From NCBI RefSeq assembly GCF_963676065.1, contig NZ_OY780933.1, forward strand, positions 248,001-312,000: a stretch of 64,000 bases of DNA. Direction: 5' to 3'. Each line of letters opens with the position of its first letter. The stretch's first letter is position 1. The notes below the pieces were generated by a model. It was not told the DNA's origin. It searched no databases and saw nothing but the letters and a program-made list of their open reading frames with translations. The translations under genes and the position numbers were made by a program. Source of the DNA: Maridesulfovibrio sp. GTDB taxonomy: Bacteria; Desulfobacterota; Desulfovibrionia; Desulfovibrionales; Desulfovibrionaceae. Of the stretch, positions 15,311 through 24,666 are shown in pieces.

Positions 15311-16573
15311 ATGAGCGATCACGCATGCGGAAGCTGCTCTTCCTCCGGGTCCGGATGTTCCTCCGGTTGTTCTGAAGGATGCAGCCCTGAAGATATGAAG
15401 CTGAATAAAGCCCTTTCCAGAATTAAACACAAGATCGTGGTTATTTCCGGTAAAGGCGGAGTTGGTAAAAGTACTGTGGCAACAAACATCGCAGTGGCTC
15501 TTTCCCTCGCAGGGAAACAGGTAGGACTGCTTGATGTTGATGTACACGGCCCCAGTGTTCCCCGACTGCTCAGTCTTGAAAACGAAAAGCCGCACATCGG
15601 CCATGAAGTGATTGAACCCATCTCCTGGTCCAGCAATCTCTGGGTCATGTCTCTGGGCTTTATGCTGCCCAGCAAAGATGATCCGGTCATCTGGCGCGGT
15701 CCGGTAAAAATCGGCCTGATCAAGCAGTTTGTGCAGGACGTAGCCTGGAACGACCTAGATTTCCTCGTAGTAGACTGCCCTCCGGGAACCGGAGATGAAC
15801 CTCTTTCCGCCCTGCAGACCCTTGGAACCGACGCTCAGGCTGTTATCGTGACCACCCCTCAGGGCGTGGCGGTTGATGATGTTCGTCGCTCTGTAAACTT
15901 CTGCAAGCAGGTCGGTAACCCTGTTCTCGGTATTGTTGAGAACATGAGCGGATTCGTCTGCCCCGACTGTGGTAGCATACATAATATTTTCAATTCCGGT
16001 GGCGGTGAAGAACTTGCCAAGGAAACCGGTGTAAAATTCCTCGGACGTATTCCTCTTGATCCGGAAGTGGGACGTTCCGGTGATGAAGGTTACCCAATCA
16101 TCCGCACCGACCATGAAGGTCCTACCGGCAAGGCATTGAATACCATCATCAAACCGATGTTGAATCTCACTGAAACATTACAGGAGAACAATGAAATGCC
16201 TAAACCCGATGAGTTTGAAGCCAAAAACGGCATGGTGCGCATCGCAGTTCCCGTTGCAGCAGGTAAGCTTTGCATGCATTTCGGTCATTGTGAGCAGTTT
16301 GCTATCATGGATGTGGATGTTGCCTCCAAGGGTATCGTCGCAACCAACATGGAAACTCCCCCGCCCCACGAACCGGGCGTACTTCCCAAGTGGATCGCCG
16401 ATCAAGGCGTTCAATTGGTACTGGCCGGCGGCATGGGATCCAGAGCACAGTCCCTATTCACTGATGCCGGCGTGAAAGTCATTGTCGGTTCTCCTGCTGA
16501 AGCACCTGAAAACGTTGTCTCCAGCTACCTCGCAGGCACCCTTGAAACAGGTGCTAACACCTGCGATCACTAA
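15311..16573 (+). CDS. Mrp/NBP35-family ATPase fused to a NifX-like domain (ORP locus)
   Basis: This 420-residue protein has three parts. Residues 1-29 are a Cys/Ser/Gly-rich tail with five Cys, like NBP35-type Fe-S scaffolds. Residues about 40-290 are a P-loop ATPase (GKGGVGKST at 47-55, PPGTGDEPLS, and CPDCG). Residues about 305-420 are a NifX-type cofactor domain (MVRIAVPVAAGKLCMHFGHC). NBP35/Mrp ATPases move or build Fe-S clusters; the fused domain suggests a role in handling the ORP Mo/Cu cluster, as proposed for the ORP complex. Start ATG at 15311 has AGGAG about eight bases upstream. The length is larger than an ordinary Mrp owing to the fusion. Confidence 0.88.
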   Translation: MSDHACGSCSSSGSGCSSGCSEGCSPEDMKLNKALSRIKHKIVVISGKGGVGKSTVATNIAVALSLAGKQVGLLDVDVHGPSVPRLLSLENEKPHIGHEVIEPISWSSNLWVMSLGFMLPSKDDPVIWRGPVKIGLIKQFVQDVAWNDLDFLVVDCPPGTGDEPLSALQTLGTDAQAVIVTTPQGVAVDDVRRSVNFCKQVGNPVLGIVENMSGFVCPDCGSIHNIFNSGGGEELAKETGVKFLGRIPLDPEVGRSGDEGYPIIRTDHEGPTGKALNTIIKPMLNLTETLQENNEMPKPDEFEAKNGMVRIAVPVAAGKLCMHFGHCEQFAIMDVDVASKGIVATNMETPPPHEPGVLPKWIADQGVQLVLAGGMGSRAQSLFTDAGVKVIVGSPAEAPENVVSSYLAGTLETGANTCDH

Positions 16574-16608
16574 AAGAAATAAGTACATCTACCGTACATC
16601 TTGAACCG

Positions 16609-16643
16609 AAACAGCCTGTGGGAGTATCCTGCAGGCTGTTTTG
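16609..16643 (+). terminator. Rho-independent terminator of the ORP operon
   Basis: AAACAGCCTG (16609-16618) pairs with CAGGCTGTTT (16632-16641), followed by TTG and TTTTTA. It lies 35 bases past the Mrp stop and close to the end of the convergent binding-protein gene. Confidence 0.75.
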
Positions 16644-16656
16644 ATTTTTAGAGTAT

Positions 16657-17805
16657 CTATTTCAGATCGATGACTCTCTGTACAGCTATCTTCCCGTTAC
16701 GGAAAGTCGAGATGATCACATCTTTATCGGGGTCACCGTTGTCGTTATAATCGAAAGTTCCGGTCACTCCCTGAAATGGCGGCATATCCACCAGAGCATC
16801 GTGGATTGCCACGGGATTAAGCGACCCGGCTATTTTGGCTGAGGCAAAAAGACTCGTTACCGCGTCATAAGTCAGGGCCTCAAGCTCAGTTGGATCGGCC
16901 CCATTTTCTTTTCGGTAGCTTTTTTCAAATGAAGCCGCACCGCGAATGGGCGAATTCAAAATCCAATGGTCGGTGTAGTAGCTGTTTTTAAAAAGAGGAT
17001 TTCGCTGCAATTCTATCGAGTCCCACGAATCACTGCCCATGAGAATCCCTTTGAATCCCAGTTTGCGAGCCTGAGCGACCTGTAACTGAACCGCCTTGGT
17101 ATTATTCGGAAGGAAAAGAATCCGGGCACCGGAATCAATTATCTTTTTCAGCTGGACAGAGAAATCACGCTGACCGCTCTTAAAATTTTCAAATGCCACG
17201 ACCCGTCCGCCGCTATTCTGGTAATCGTCCCTAAATATACGGGCCAGTTCAGAACTGTAGGGACTGGCGGAAGCGAAAAGTATTCCTACATCCTTTTGCC
17301 CCAGATCCTGCTTTACAAAGAGAGCCAGTGCTTGCCCCTGAACATTATTGGTATAGGAAACACGGAAAGAATATTTAAAGGATGTAAGCCTGTTGGTTCC
17401 GGCTACAGGTGTGATGAAAGGAACCTTGTGTTGCTCACACACCTCTGCGACAGCCAAAGCCACTTTACTGCTAGCCGCTCCGACGATAGCTGAGACTTTA
17501 TCCTTTTCTATCAGCCGGGTTGCGACTTTGGCGGCAATTACCGGATCTCCGTTACTATCCGCCGGAATAAGTTTTACTGTATATGATCGGCCGCCAAGCG
17601 TGAGTCCTCCGTCCCGGTTGACTTTATTTGCTCCGTAGCGAGCGGCGGTAACTATATAATTGCCCTTTCTGAAAAGCTCTCCGCTGGTGACCGCAACTAT
17701 CCCGACCTTGAATTCCCCGGCCAATTTATCCTTCGAGCATCCGGCGCTGAAACAAAGGATAAGAATCAATACAGAAAGTACCGGGATGAGCCTGAATATT
17801 TTCAT
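16657..17805 (-). CDS. Branched-chain amino acid ABC transporter-type binding protein (LivJ-like lipoprotein)
   Basis: This 382-residue protein starts with a lipoprotein signal (about 22 hydrophobic residues ending FSAG before Cys23). The rest matches the type I periplasmic binding fold of the LivJ/AmiC family: FKVGIVAVTSGELFRKG, DKVSAIVGAASSKVALAVA, VPFITPVAGTNR and ALTYDAVTSLFASA. It likely binds an amino acid or amide. No permease or ATPase genes lie nearby, so the transporter identity is open. The ATG at 17805 (GGAG eight bases upstream) gives the lipoprotein signal and is preferred over 17844. A terminator separates it from the preceding operon. Confidence 0.85.
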   Translation of the reverse strand: MKIFRLIPVLSVLILILCFSAGCSKDKLAGEFKVGIVAVTSGELFRKGNYIVTAARYGANKVNRDGGLTLGGRSYTVKLIPADSNGDPVIAAKVATRLIEKDKVSAIVGAASSKVALAVAEVCEQHKVPFITPVAGTNRLTSFKYSFRVSYTNNVQGQALALFVKQDLGQKDVGILFASASPYSSELARIFRDDYQNSGGRVVAFENFKSGQRDFSVQLKKIIDSGARILFLPNNTKAVQLQVAQARKLGFKGILMGSDSWDSIELQRNPLFKNSYYTDHWILNSPIRGAASFEKSYRKENGADPTELEALTYDAVTSLFASAKIAGSLNPVAIHDALVDMPPFQGVTGTFDYNDNGDPDKDVIISTFRNGKIAVQRVIDLK

Positions 17806-17849
17806 GTAGATCTCCGCTATTGCAATGCCAACAGATTGAGGCAAAATAA

Positions 17850-17872
17850 AAGGCGATCCAAGGACCGCCTTT
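17850..17872 (-). terminator. Rho-independent terminator of the mutL-alr operon
   Basis: On the minus strand AAGGCGGTCC and GGATCGCCTT pair (one G-U) around TT, followed by TTTATTTTG. It lies 11 bases past the small conserved gene at 17884. Confidence 0.7.
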
Positions 17873-17883
17873 TGAACGTCCGG

Positions 17884-18072
17884 CTAGATACCGGCCATAC
17901 AGTTATAAAGCTCTTCGCTCACTTCAATACGGACGATACCGTCTTCGATGTAAACGCGGATATTGTTTTCAGGAATCAGGGCCATATCCATAGCCACTTC
18001 CACCCATTTACTCCTGAGTTCTGCCGGATCAACATCCTTAAGAGGATGACTTTCTGCTACTTTCCACGACAT
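17884..18072 (-). CDS. Small conserved hypothetical protein
   Basis: This 62-residue protein has no recognised domain. It is acidic with alternating hydrophobic and charged residues (MSWKVAESHPL, then YIEDGIVRIEV), suggesting a compact mixed fold. A good Shine-Dalgarno (GGGAG) lies about nine bases upstream, and it sits 17 bases after alr and before a terminator, so it is a real gene co-transcribed with mutL and alr. I do not recognise a function. Confidence 0.7.
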   Translation of the reverse strand: MSWKVAESHPLKDVDPAELRSKWVEVAMDMALIPENNIRVYIEDGIVRIEVSEELYNCMAGI

Positions 18073-18089
18073 GTTATATCTCCCGTTTA

Positions 18090-19214
18090 TTATTTTTTAT
18101 ATGTCCTCGGATTCATCCCCAGAAGACAAAAAACTTCATACGTAATAGTCTGCCACCATCCGGCCAAGTCTTCCGCGCTGATGCGTCCTTCGCCCTCGCC
18201 GCCAAGCAGGTAAACAGAATCACCGAATTTCACATCCTCAATATGACTTACATCGACTATGCACAGCTGCATGCAGACCCGGCCAAGAATCCTGGCCCGT
18301 TTCCCATGAATACAGACCTGCCCGGCATTGGAAAGCCCGCGGCTGTATCCATCCGCATATCCAGCGCAAACAACTGCCACAGTCATATCGCGCTCTGCTG
18401 TGTAGGTGCAGCCATAGCTGATGGCCTGTCCCTTCTTAAGCTTGCGTACAGATGCGACCTTGGTGCGTACCTGCATGGCAGGTTTCAGATCGTTCCCCGC
18501 TTCACTCCACTTTGTTCCCAGTAAAGGGTTGGAGCCGTACATGGCGATACCTCCGCGCTGAGCGGAATAGTGAAGCTGATCATGAACAAGTATTCCGGCG
18601 GAGTTGGCAAGTGAAGCCTCCAATTCGTAACCGGCATTACCAAGGCGCTGCAAAATATCTGAAAAAGTTCCCGCCTGCTTGGAGATGTATCCCTCGTAAG
18701 CCGGATCATCAGAAGTGGCAAGATGAGAACTGGCCAGAACCGGACTGACTTCCGGATTTTTCTTCAGCCAGTCAATAAGGTCATCAATTTCGTGAACACC
18801 GAATCCAAGCCGGGACATGCCGGTATCGAACTTAAGGCAGATTTCAACACGACGTCCTTGTGCAGAAGCCACGCCGGTCAGCATTTCCAGCTGCTCAAAT
18901 TCTCCTATGAACGGAATGATGCTGCTCTGGAACGCATTAAAACAATCTTCCTCGTTCAGCGGTCCAAGCAGAGAAATTATTCTTTTTGAGCAGCCGCTTT
19001 TTCTTAGCTGCATTCCTTCACCCACTGTACCGACAGCAAATGTATCCGCGCCTTCTGCCTCAAGCGCGCGGGCAACTTCAAACAAGCCATGCCCGTAGGC
19101 ATCGGCCTTGACCACTCCGTAGACATTGCTGCCTTTTTCACGCAGCAATCGATAGTTGTGACGAATGGCATTTAAATCAACTTCAACTTCAAAAGTATTA
19201 TATGCGATAGTCAT
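18090..19214 (-). CDS. alr: Alanine racemase
   Basis: This 374-residue PLP enzyme interconverts L- and D-alanine for peptidoglycan. The PLP lysine is K36 in VVKADAYGHG and the second catalytic Tyr lies in ISYGCTYTA. Length is normal. It is 28 bases downstream of mutL and 17 bases before the small gene, so it is part of one minus-strand operon. Confidence 0.95.
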   Translation of the reverse strand: MTIAYNTFEVEVDLNAIRHNYRLLREKGSNVYGVVKADAYGHGLFEVARALEAEGADTFAVGTVGEGMQLRKSGCSKRIISLLGPLNEEDCFNAFQSSIIPFIGEFEQLEMLTGVASAQGRRVEICLKFDTGMSRLGFGVHEIDDLIDWLKKNPEVSPVLASSHLATSDDPAYEGYISKQAGTFSDILQRLGNAGYELEASLANSAGILVHDQLHYSAQRGGIAMYGSNPLLGTKWSEAGNDLKPAMQVRTKVASVRKLKKGQAISYGCTYTAERDMTVAVVCAGYADGYSRGLSNAGQVCIHGKRARILGRVCMQLCIVDVSHIEDVKFGDSVYLLGGEGEGRISAEDLAGWWQTITYEVFCLLGMNPRTYKK

Positions 19215-19242
19215 TTCAGACTCCGGTTGAGATTAAGAGGAA

Positions 19243-21132
19243 CTATTTGCGTTTGAAAAGTTTTTCCATTTCCAGCGAGGACCAGCTGATCAATACAGGA
19301 CGACCATGGGGACAATACTCCCGCTGCGGACATTTAACCCACGCTTCAAGCAGGGATAAAGCCTCATCAAGCGCCAACGCAAGATTGGCTTTAATGGCTG
19401 ATTTGCAGGAAAGCATAATCCAGAGGTCTTCAAGAGTCTTGGCCTGTCCGTCCACCGCTGCCTTTAAGTACTCTCTTGCCTCACCGGTTTCAAGTCCCGG
19501 GGGAATACCGCGCATGGAAAGTGTCAGTCCTGATTCAAGAGCGAGCATGAAACCAGCCGCATGCAATTCCTCCCACATTTCCTGCACCCGCTGCACTTCA
19601 CTCGGATGGAGCACAAGCTCCACCGGCAGGGCCAGCGGGCGGGATTCACCACGGGTGCGCAGACTGCGCATATTCTCATAAATAACACGCTCATGGGCGG
19701 CATGCTGATCCAGCAACCCCAGAGATCCGTTAGGCAACTTCAGCACAAGATAAGTTTCAGCCACCTGCCCCAGATATTCAATGCGTGAACCGGGGACGTA
19801 AATGGGACCGGAGCCGTTCAGCGGTGATTTTTCAGGTGCAGGTATGCGAACGTCATCCGCCTGATACTCCCCATGCTGCTCATGCACGACATTCTGATCA
19901 TATTTATTAGCCGTTTCCGATGCACTGAGACCGACATCAGGAAGTTTGGAAGATCCTTCCAAGCCGTCATCCATGGCCGTAAAATCTGTGTTTTTAAACT
20001 CTTGCCAGCTTGAAAATTTGGCAGCAGGTTCTATCGGAAGAGAAACACTTTCCGATAACTGCTTTTCCTGCTTTTCGCGTTCCAATGGAAACTCAGGCTG
20101 TCTTTCCTGATGCTGGGCACCTTCTACAATGCCAAGTTCATAGCGGGACAAGGCCTGCCCAATACCATTACGAATAATGCCGAAGACCGCCCTCTCGTCC
20201 TGAAAACGCACTTCCATCTTTGCAGGATGCACGTTCACATCAACCAGCTCCGGCGGCAGCTCCAGAAAAAGCACAGCCTGCGGATATTCACGGGAAATCA
20301 ATCGTCCCTTGTACGCGCCCCGGATGGCACTGAGCAACAATTTATCCTGCACCGGGCGACCGTTTACGAACATGACAATGCGGTCCCCCCGGCCCTGAGC
20401 AAGTCCGGGAATTCCCGCACAACCGTGAACCTTCATCTCCCCGGCTTCGTGTGAAAATTCCAGCAGGGATTCACAAATATTACGCGGCCAGAAAACAGTC
20501 AGTCGATCGGGCAGGGACTGTCGCGGCGGAAGGCGGAACTGTTCGCGGCCATTGGATAGAAAAGAAAAACCGACATCCACATTGGCAAGAGCAATCTTGA
20601 ACATCACCTGATTGCACCGCCGGGCCTCAGTCGTTTCAGTCTTCAGAAATTTAAGCCGGGCAGGGACATTATAAAAGAGGTCCCGCACCTCCACCGAGGT
20701 ACCTCCGGGGATAACTGCCGGGCCTTCCTCGATTACATCACCACCCTGCACATGAATAGCCCAGCCCTCGTCAGCGCCCTTGCGGCAGGAGCTCATCCTG
20801 AACCGGGAAACTGAAGCAATACTGGGCAGAGCCTCACCACGAAAACCGAAACTGGTGATGGAAGTAAGATCATCCACATTAGAAATTTTACTGGTGGCGT
20901 GACGGGTAACGGCAAGTATCAATTCATCCGCGGCAATGCCGAATCCGTTATCTTTGACAGAGATAAAACCCTGACCTCCGCGCTCAACCGCCACATCGAC
21001 CTGCGTGCTGCCCGCATCGATGGAATTTTCCACCAGTTCCTTAACAACACTGGACGGCCTTTCCACCACTTCACCAGCGGCAATCTGATTGCGCAGAGAA
21101 GCAGGGAGGACATGAATTTCAGGAATGCTCAT
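19243..21132 (-). CDS. mutL: DNA mismatch repair protein MutL
   Basis: This 629-residue protein has the GHKL ATPase motifs ENSIDAG, DNGFGI and TSFGFRGEALPS in the N-terminal third, a variable linker (about 330-450), and a C-terminal dimerisation/endonuclease domain. The endonuclease motif DQHA-x2-E-x4-E is present (LLDQHAAHERVIYE), so it is a nicking MutL of the kind used by bacteria without MutH. The ATG at 21132 starts the family's conserved MSIPEIHVLPASLRNQIAAG region. Confidence 0.96.
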   Translation of the reverse strand: MSIPEIHVLPASLRNQIAAGEVVERPSSVVKELVENSIDAGSTQVDVAVERGGQGFISVKDNGFGIAADELILAVTRHATSKISNVDDLTSITSFGFRGEALPSIASVSRFRMSSCRKGADEGWAIHVQGGDVIEEGPAVIPGGTSVEVRDLFYNVPARLKFLKTETTEARRCNQVMFKIALANVDVGFSFLSNGREQFRLPPRQSLPDRLTVFWPRNICESLLEFSHEAGEMKVHGCAGIPGLAQGRGDRIVMFVNGRPVQDKLLLSAIRGAYKGRLISREYPQAVLFLELPPELVDVNVHPAKMEVRFQDERAVFGIIRNGIGQALSRYELGIVEGAQHQERQPEFPLEREKQEKQLSESVSLPIEPAAKFSSWQEFKNTDFTAMDDGLEGSSKLPDVGLSASETANKYDQNVVHEQHGEYQADDVRIPAPEKSPLNGSGPIYVPGSRIEYLGQVAETYLVLKLPNGSLGLLDQHAAHERVIYENMRSLRTRGESRPLALPVELVLHPSEVQRVQEMWEELHAAGFMLALESGLTLSMRGIPPGLETGEAREYLKAAVDGQAKTLEDLWIMLSCKSAIKANLALALDEALSLLEAWVKCPQREYCPHGRPVLISWSSLEMEKLFKRK

Positions 21133-21202
21133 ATGTATCTATTCTGTATAATTATTAAATTTATTTATTTGGATTTAGCTTTTATCAAACTTACAATAAG
21201 CA

Positions 21203-21232
21203 AAGCCCCCCGTCCATACCGGCGGGGGGCCT
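21203..21232 (-). terminator. Terminator between lptD and mutL
   Basis: GCCCCCCG (21205-21212) pairs with CGGGGGGC (21223-21230) around a ten-base loop, with TTTG following on the minus strand. It lies between the lptD stop and the mutL start, so the two are probably separate transcripts. Confidence 0.6.
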
Positions 21233-21362
21233 TGTGATAATTTTCCAGCTCTCAAAGAGCCCAAAATACCGGTTGCAAAGATCAATAAGAATACACCGGA
21301 TATTAAATACGGTAAACTTGCGTCGTTAAGAACAGAACCTGCTTACTTTCTGAATTATCAGA

Positions 21363-23675
21363 TTAGAAGAGACTCGTATCTATCAGGTTGAAGTTAACAC
21401 TGTAACGTTCATCAACCGTAGTTTTTGAAGCAATAAATTCCATGAAGAAACACTGATGATTCCAGCCGAGTGACGCTGTTTTTTCAAGATCACGGTCGGA
21501 ATTAAGGTCCGAGCGGAATTTACCGCCGACCTGCATGTTCCACGGCAGTTTGGCTTTCATACCGTAGCTGACAATCTGCATGTCGTTGTCCTGCTGCCGT
21601 TTGTATTCATTAATCTTACGCAGATAGTCGTAGCCGAATGAAAATTCTGCGTACTCGTCATAAAAAAGTTTCAGAATATTCTCATGCTCGGTGACATCTC
21701 CCTGATAAGGGGAAATCCATGTGCGTGAAGTCAGGTTCACAAAATTGTACGGCGTTACGATAAACTCGGCCATAAAATCAGAGAACGGACGACGTTCATA
21801 CTCGCTGAGCTCTACAGAACGATTTTCCTCGTCAATGTCATAGCCCTGTTCAAGGCGGACACGCAGGAATTCGAGGTAGTCGTTTTCGAGCACCGGAGTG
21901 CCGTCATCACCCATGACCACGGTTGCCCTGTTACGATCGAATACGTTGGTTAACGATAAAACAATGTCGTTTTGTTCGGTTATACGGTCACGGGCATCGA
22001 AGTATGGCAGTTTGGCCTGCCCAGCGGAATCATCCTGCACCCATGAATATTCAAGGCGGGGGATGAAATTATGCTTCATGCGGGTCCATCCGGACTGACC
22101 TATATTTTCCTCAGTCGCAACAGGCGCGGATTCAAGCTCGAATATGCGATAGATATCCGAAGAGGCACTGATTCCGGCATCGGCAAGAATTCTGGTTTGG
22201 GTGGTATCACGGCTGACTTCGGAACTTGCGTTCTGAAAGGAGCTCACAATATAGTTCGTCGCCCTAACTCCGGCATGGGGGATAAAGGTAATCCCGGCCG
22301 CACGTACAGGCATGCTGAACGACGGTTTGATATCAAAACGTCCACCGGTGGTTCCGAACTCTCTCCAGAAATAACTGCCCTGAAATTCACCTTCCCATTC
22401 AATGGGAGTCCCGAAAAAATTATCCTTGAATGCGTAGGCGGAAAGCTGCGGCATTGTCTGCAGGGTGGGATTCTTGGTGGCCGGGTTATTACCGTTCCGG
22501 TAAAGAAGATTTTCCGTAAACTGCGCAAAGGCGGAAACAGAATATTTATCCCAGCTTCTGGCAATAAGAGCGGTACTGGTTCTTTCATTGGAGTCGGCGG
22601 TGTCTATATCACGCCCGAACTGATCAAGAAAATCATCACGAGTAGCTTCGTAACCATTGGCCCCGGAACGGAACTCTCTCAAATAATCCTGGTCGGAGAC
22701 AAGATCCATATCGAAGATTGTCTGCCAGTCGGGATTACCCACGTAACCGTTGTATTTAGACCTGATCCACCAACGGTTCTGGTTGGGGCGAATCATGGTA
22801 TCACTGAAGGAGTAACTGGCGTCATCAGGATTATCGTAACTTTTGCTGTCGAAAAGCCAATCAGCGCGCCACGATCCTTTGCTGTTTACATCCTCGGAAT
22901 GACGGAATTCAACCCCCGGGCGAAAACCGCGTTTACTCAAATATTCAGGATAGAAGGTCATATCCTTCTCATCGTCAATGGCCCAGTATATCGGAAGGTT
23001 TACTCTATTACCGAGGCGGTCGGAATTACCGATCTCGGGATTAAGCACACCGGACTGGCGTTTGCGCTGCACCGGCAGTTCCATATACGGCGTATACATA
23101 ACCGGCACGCCTTTAACTTTAACCTTGGAATGCCAAAGTCGGGCGTAGCCGTTAATGGTGATATCCCCCTCGCCGGACTCAAAAGACCACAAGGGATTTT
23201 CACCATCACAGGCAGTCACTTTTACATCTTTAAAGCTGTAGGTGGCTCCGTTATGCTTCTCAATAAACTCACTTTCAAAATATACATGAGGTTTGGCAAC
23301 AAAAACACGACCTTTTTTAAGCCAGCCGACCATATTGTTTAGATCGAATTCGGCTTCGGCCGCATCGTAAAAATCACCTTTGATCTGCGCTTTTACGTTG
23401 CCCCGCAGGTAAATCCATTTTGTTGCCTGATAGAAACGGGCAAAATCAGCTTTAATATAGTTATCGCCGCTTCGCAGGGTCACATCGCCGTATGCCTGTA
23501 GATACTCGCTGTCGTTTTCCACAACGAGCTTATCTGCGGAAAACTTCCATTGATCCCCTTTCTGTTCCACACCCTTGCTGTCCGTCATGGGCACGGTCAT
23601 CTGCTGCTGCGCAAGCGAAACACCCGGTAGACAGAGGAAAAGTAAAACTACGAATATGGCAAACCTTGATTTCAA
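21363..23675 (-). CDS. lptD: LPS-assembly outer membrane protein LptD
   Basis: This 770-residue protein is the outer membrane beta-barrel that inserts LPS with LptE. It starts with a signal peptide (LKSRFAIFVVLLFLCL to SLAQ), then a jellyroll LptA-like domain (WKFSADKLVVENDSEYLQAY, GNVKAQIKGDF), and a long barrel rich in alternating aromatic and polar residues. The start is TTG at 23675, placed 13 bases after the hldD stop, with AAAGGGCGGG upstream; the open frame continues further upstream through hldD but those residues do not form a signal peptide. Length is normal for LptD. It is coupled to hldD in an LPS biogenesis operon. Confidence 0.88.
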   Translation of the reverse strand: MKSRFAIFVVLLFLCLPGVSLAQQQMTVPMTDSKGVEQKGDQWKFSADKLVVENDSEYLQAYGDVTLRSGDNYIKADFARFYQATKWIYLRGNVKAQIKGDFYDAAEAEFDLNNMVGWLKKGRVFVAKPHVYFESEFIEKHNGATYSFKDVKVTACDGENPLWSFESGEGDITINGYARLWHSKVKVKGVPVMYTPYMELPVQRKRQSGVLNPEIGNSDRLGNRVNLPIYWAIDDEKDMTFYPEYLSKRGFRPGVEFRHSEDVNSKGSWRADWLFDSKSYDNPDDASYSFSDTMIRPNQNRWWIRSKYNGYVGNPDWQTIFDMDLVSDQDYLREFRSGANGYEATRDDFLDQFGRDIDTADSNERTSTALIARSWDKYSVSAFAQFTENLLYRNGNNPATKNPTLQTMPQLSAYAFKDNFFGTPIEWEGEFQGSYFWREFGTTGGRFDIKPSFSMPVRAAGITFIPHAGVRATNYIVSSFQNASSEVSRDTTQTRILADAGISASSDIYRIFELESAPVATEENIGQSGWTRMKHNFIPRLEYSWVQDDSAGQAKLPYFDARDRITEQNDIVLSLTNVFDRNRATVVMGDDGTPVLENDYLEFLRVRLEQGYDIDEENRSVELSEYERRPFSDFMAEFIVTPYNFVNLTSRTWISPYQGDVTEHENILKLFYDEYAEFSFGYDYLRKINEYKRQQDNDMQIVSYGMKAKLPWNMQVGGKFRSDLNSDRDLEKTASLGWNHQCFFMEFIASKTTVDERYSVNFNLIDTSLF

Positions 23676-23688
23676 AACAACCCGCCCT

Positions 23689-24666
23689 TTAGTTCTTGAG
23701 GTAAGGATCTTCCTGAGCCAGATAATTCTGCACATAATCCTTGGCCGCATCTTCAAGGGAAGTAAACGGCTTATCATACCCGGCAGCCACAAGCTTGGCC
23801 ATGTTTGCCTGAGTGAAATACTGGTACTTATCGCGGATCGATTCGGGCATCTCAATATAACTGATATTGGGATCCACATTCATAGCCGCGAAAACGGACT
23901 TTGCCAGTTCGTTCCATTCACGAGCCTGTCCGGTTCCGATATTGAAGATCCCGTTTGCTTCGGGATTCTGCAGAAACCACCACATGACATCCACGCAATC
24001 CTTGATATAAACGAAATCGCGTTTCTGTCCCCCGTTCGGGTATTCAGGCTTATAAGATTTAAAAAGCTTCATCTCCCCGGTTTCACCAATCTGATGAAAG
24101 GCCTTGCAGATTACGCTCTTCATGTCGTCTTTATGATATTCGTTTGGTCCGAATACATTGAAAAATTTGAGGCTTACCAACTTGTCCAGAACGCCTCCGC
24201 GCTTGGCCCAGAGGTCAAAAAGCTGCTTGGAGTAACCGTACATGTTCATGGGCTGAAGCCGGTCAATGCCCTCATGGTCGTCATCAAAACCGAAGCGGCC
24301 GTCTCCGTAGGTTGCGGCGCTGGATGCGTTGATGAAACGTACATCATGGTTAAGGCAGAAGCGGCAGAGCATCTGAGTGTAACGGTAATTATTTTCCATA
24401 AGGAAATCAGCATCGAGCTCAGTGGTGGAAGAGCAGGCGCCCATATGAATCACGGCATCGGTCTCAAAGGGATCATCCCCTTCAAGGATAAGCTTGTAAA
24501 ACTGATTCCTGTGGACATAATCCTCGTAACGAAGATTGACCAGATTCTTCCATTTATCAGTCTTCGCAAGATTGTCGACAATGAGGATGTTGTCGATTCC
24601 CATCTGGTTAAGCTTCCAGACCATGGCACTGCCGATAAAACCGGCGCCGCCAGTCACAATATACAT
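23689..24666 (-). CDS. hldD: ADP-L-glycero-D-manno-heptose 6-epimerase
   Basis: This 325-residue short-chain dehydrogenase/reductase has the Rossmann motif VTGGAGFIGS, the family segment NLAKTDKWKNLVNL, and the YxxxK catalytic pair in MYGYSKQ. It converts ADP-D-glycero- to ADP-L-glycero-manno-heptose, the last step of LPS inner-core heptose synthesis. lptD follows after 13 bases, which ties heptose supply to LPS export. The start ATG at 24666 has GGAG about ten bases upstream. Confidence 0.92.
   Translation of the reverse strand: MYIVTGGAGFIGSAMVWKLNQMGIDNILIVDNLAKTDKWKNLVNLRYEDYVHRNQFYKLILEGDDPFETDAVIHMGACSSTTELDADFLMENNYRYTQMLCRFCLNHDVRFINASSAATYGDGRFGFDDDHEGIDRLQPMNMYGYSKQLFDLWAKRGGVLDKLVSLKFFNVFGPNEYHKDDMKSVICKAFHQIGETGEMKLFKSYKPEYPNGGQKRDFVYIKDCVDVMWWFLQNPEANGIFNIGTGQAREWNELAKSVFAAMNVDPNISYIEMPESIRDKYQYFTQANMAKLVAAGYDKPFTSLEDAAKDYVQNYLAQEDPYLKN

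Noticed and set aside
22071..23342. A 423-codon open frame antisense to lptD
   Set aside because: It lies wholly inside the well-supported lptD gene on the other strand, has no ribosome-binding site and no family resemblance; a GC-bias shadow.
23689..23879. Long N-terminal extension of lptD overlapping hldD
   Set aside because: The extension translates to basic and irregular sequence inside hldD and would place the signal peptide internally; TTG at 23675 gives a proper signal peptide.
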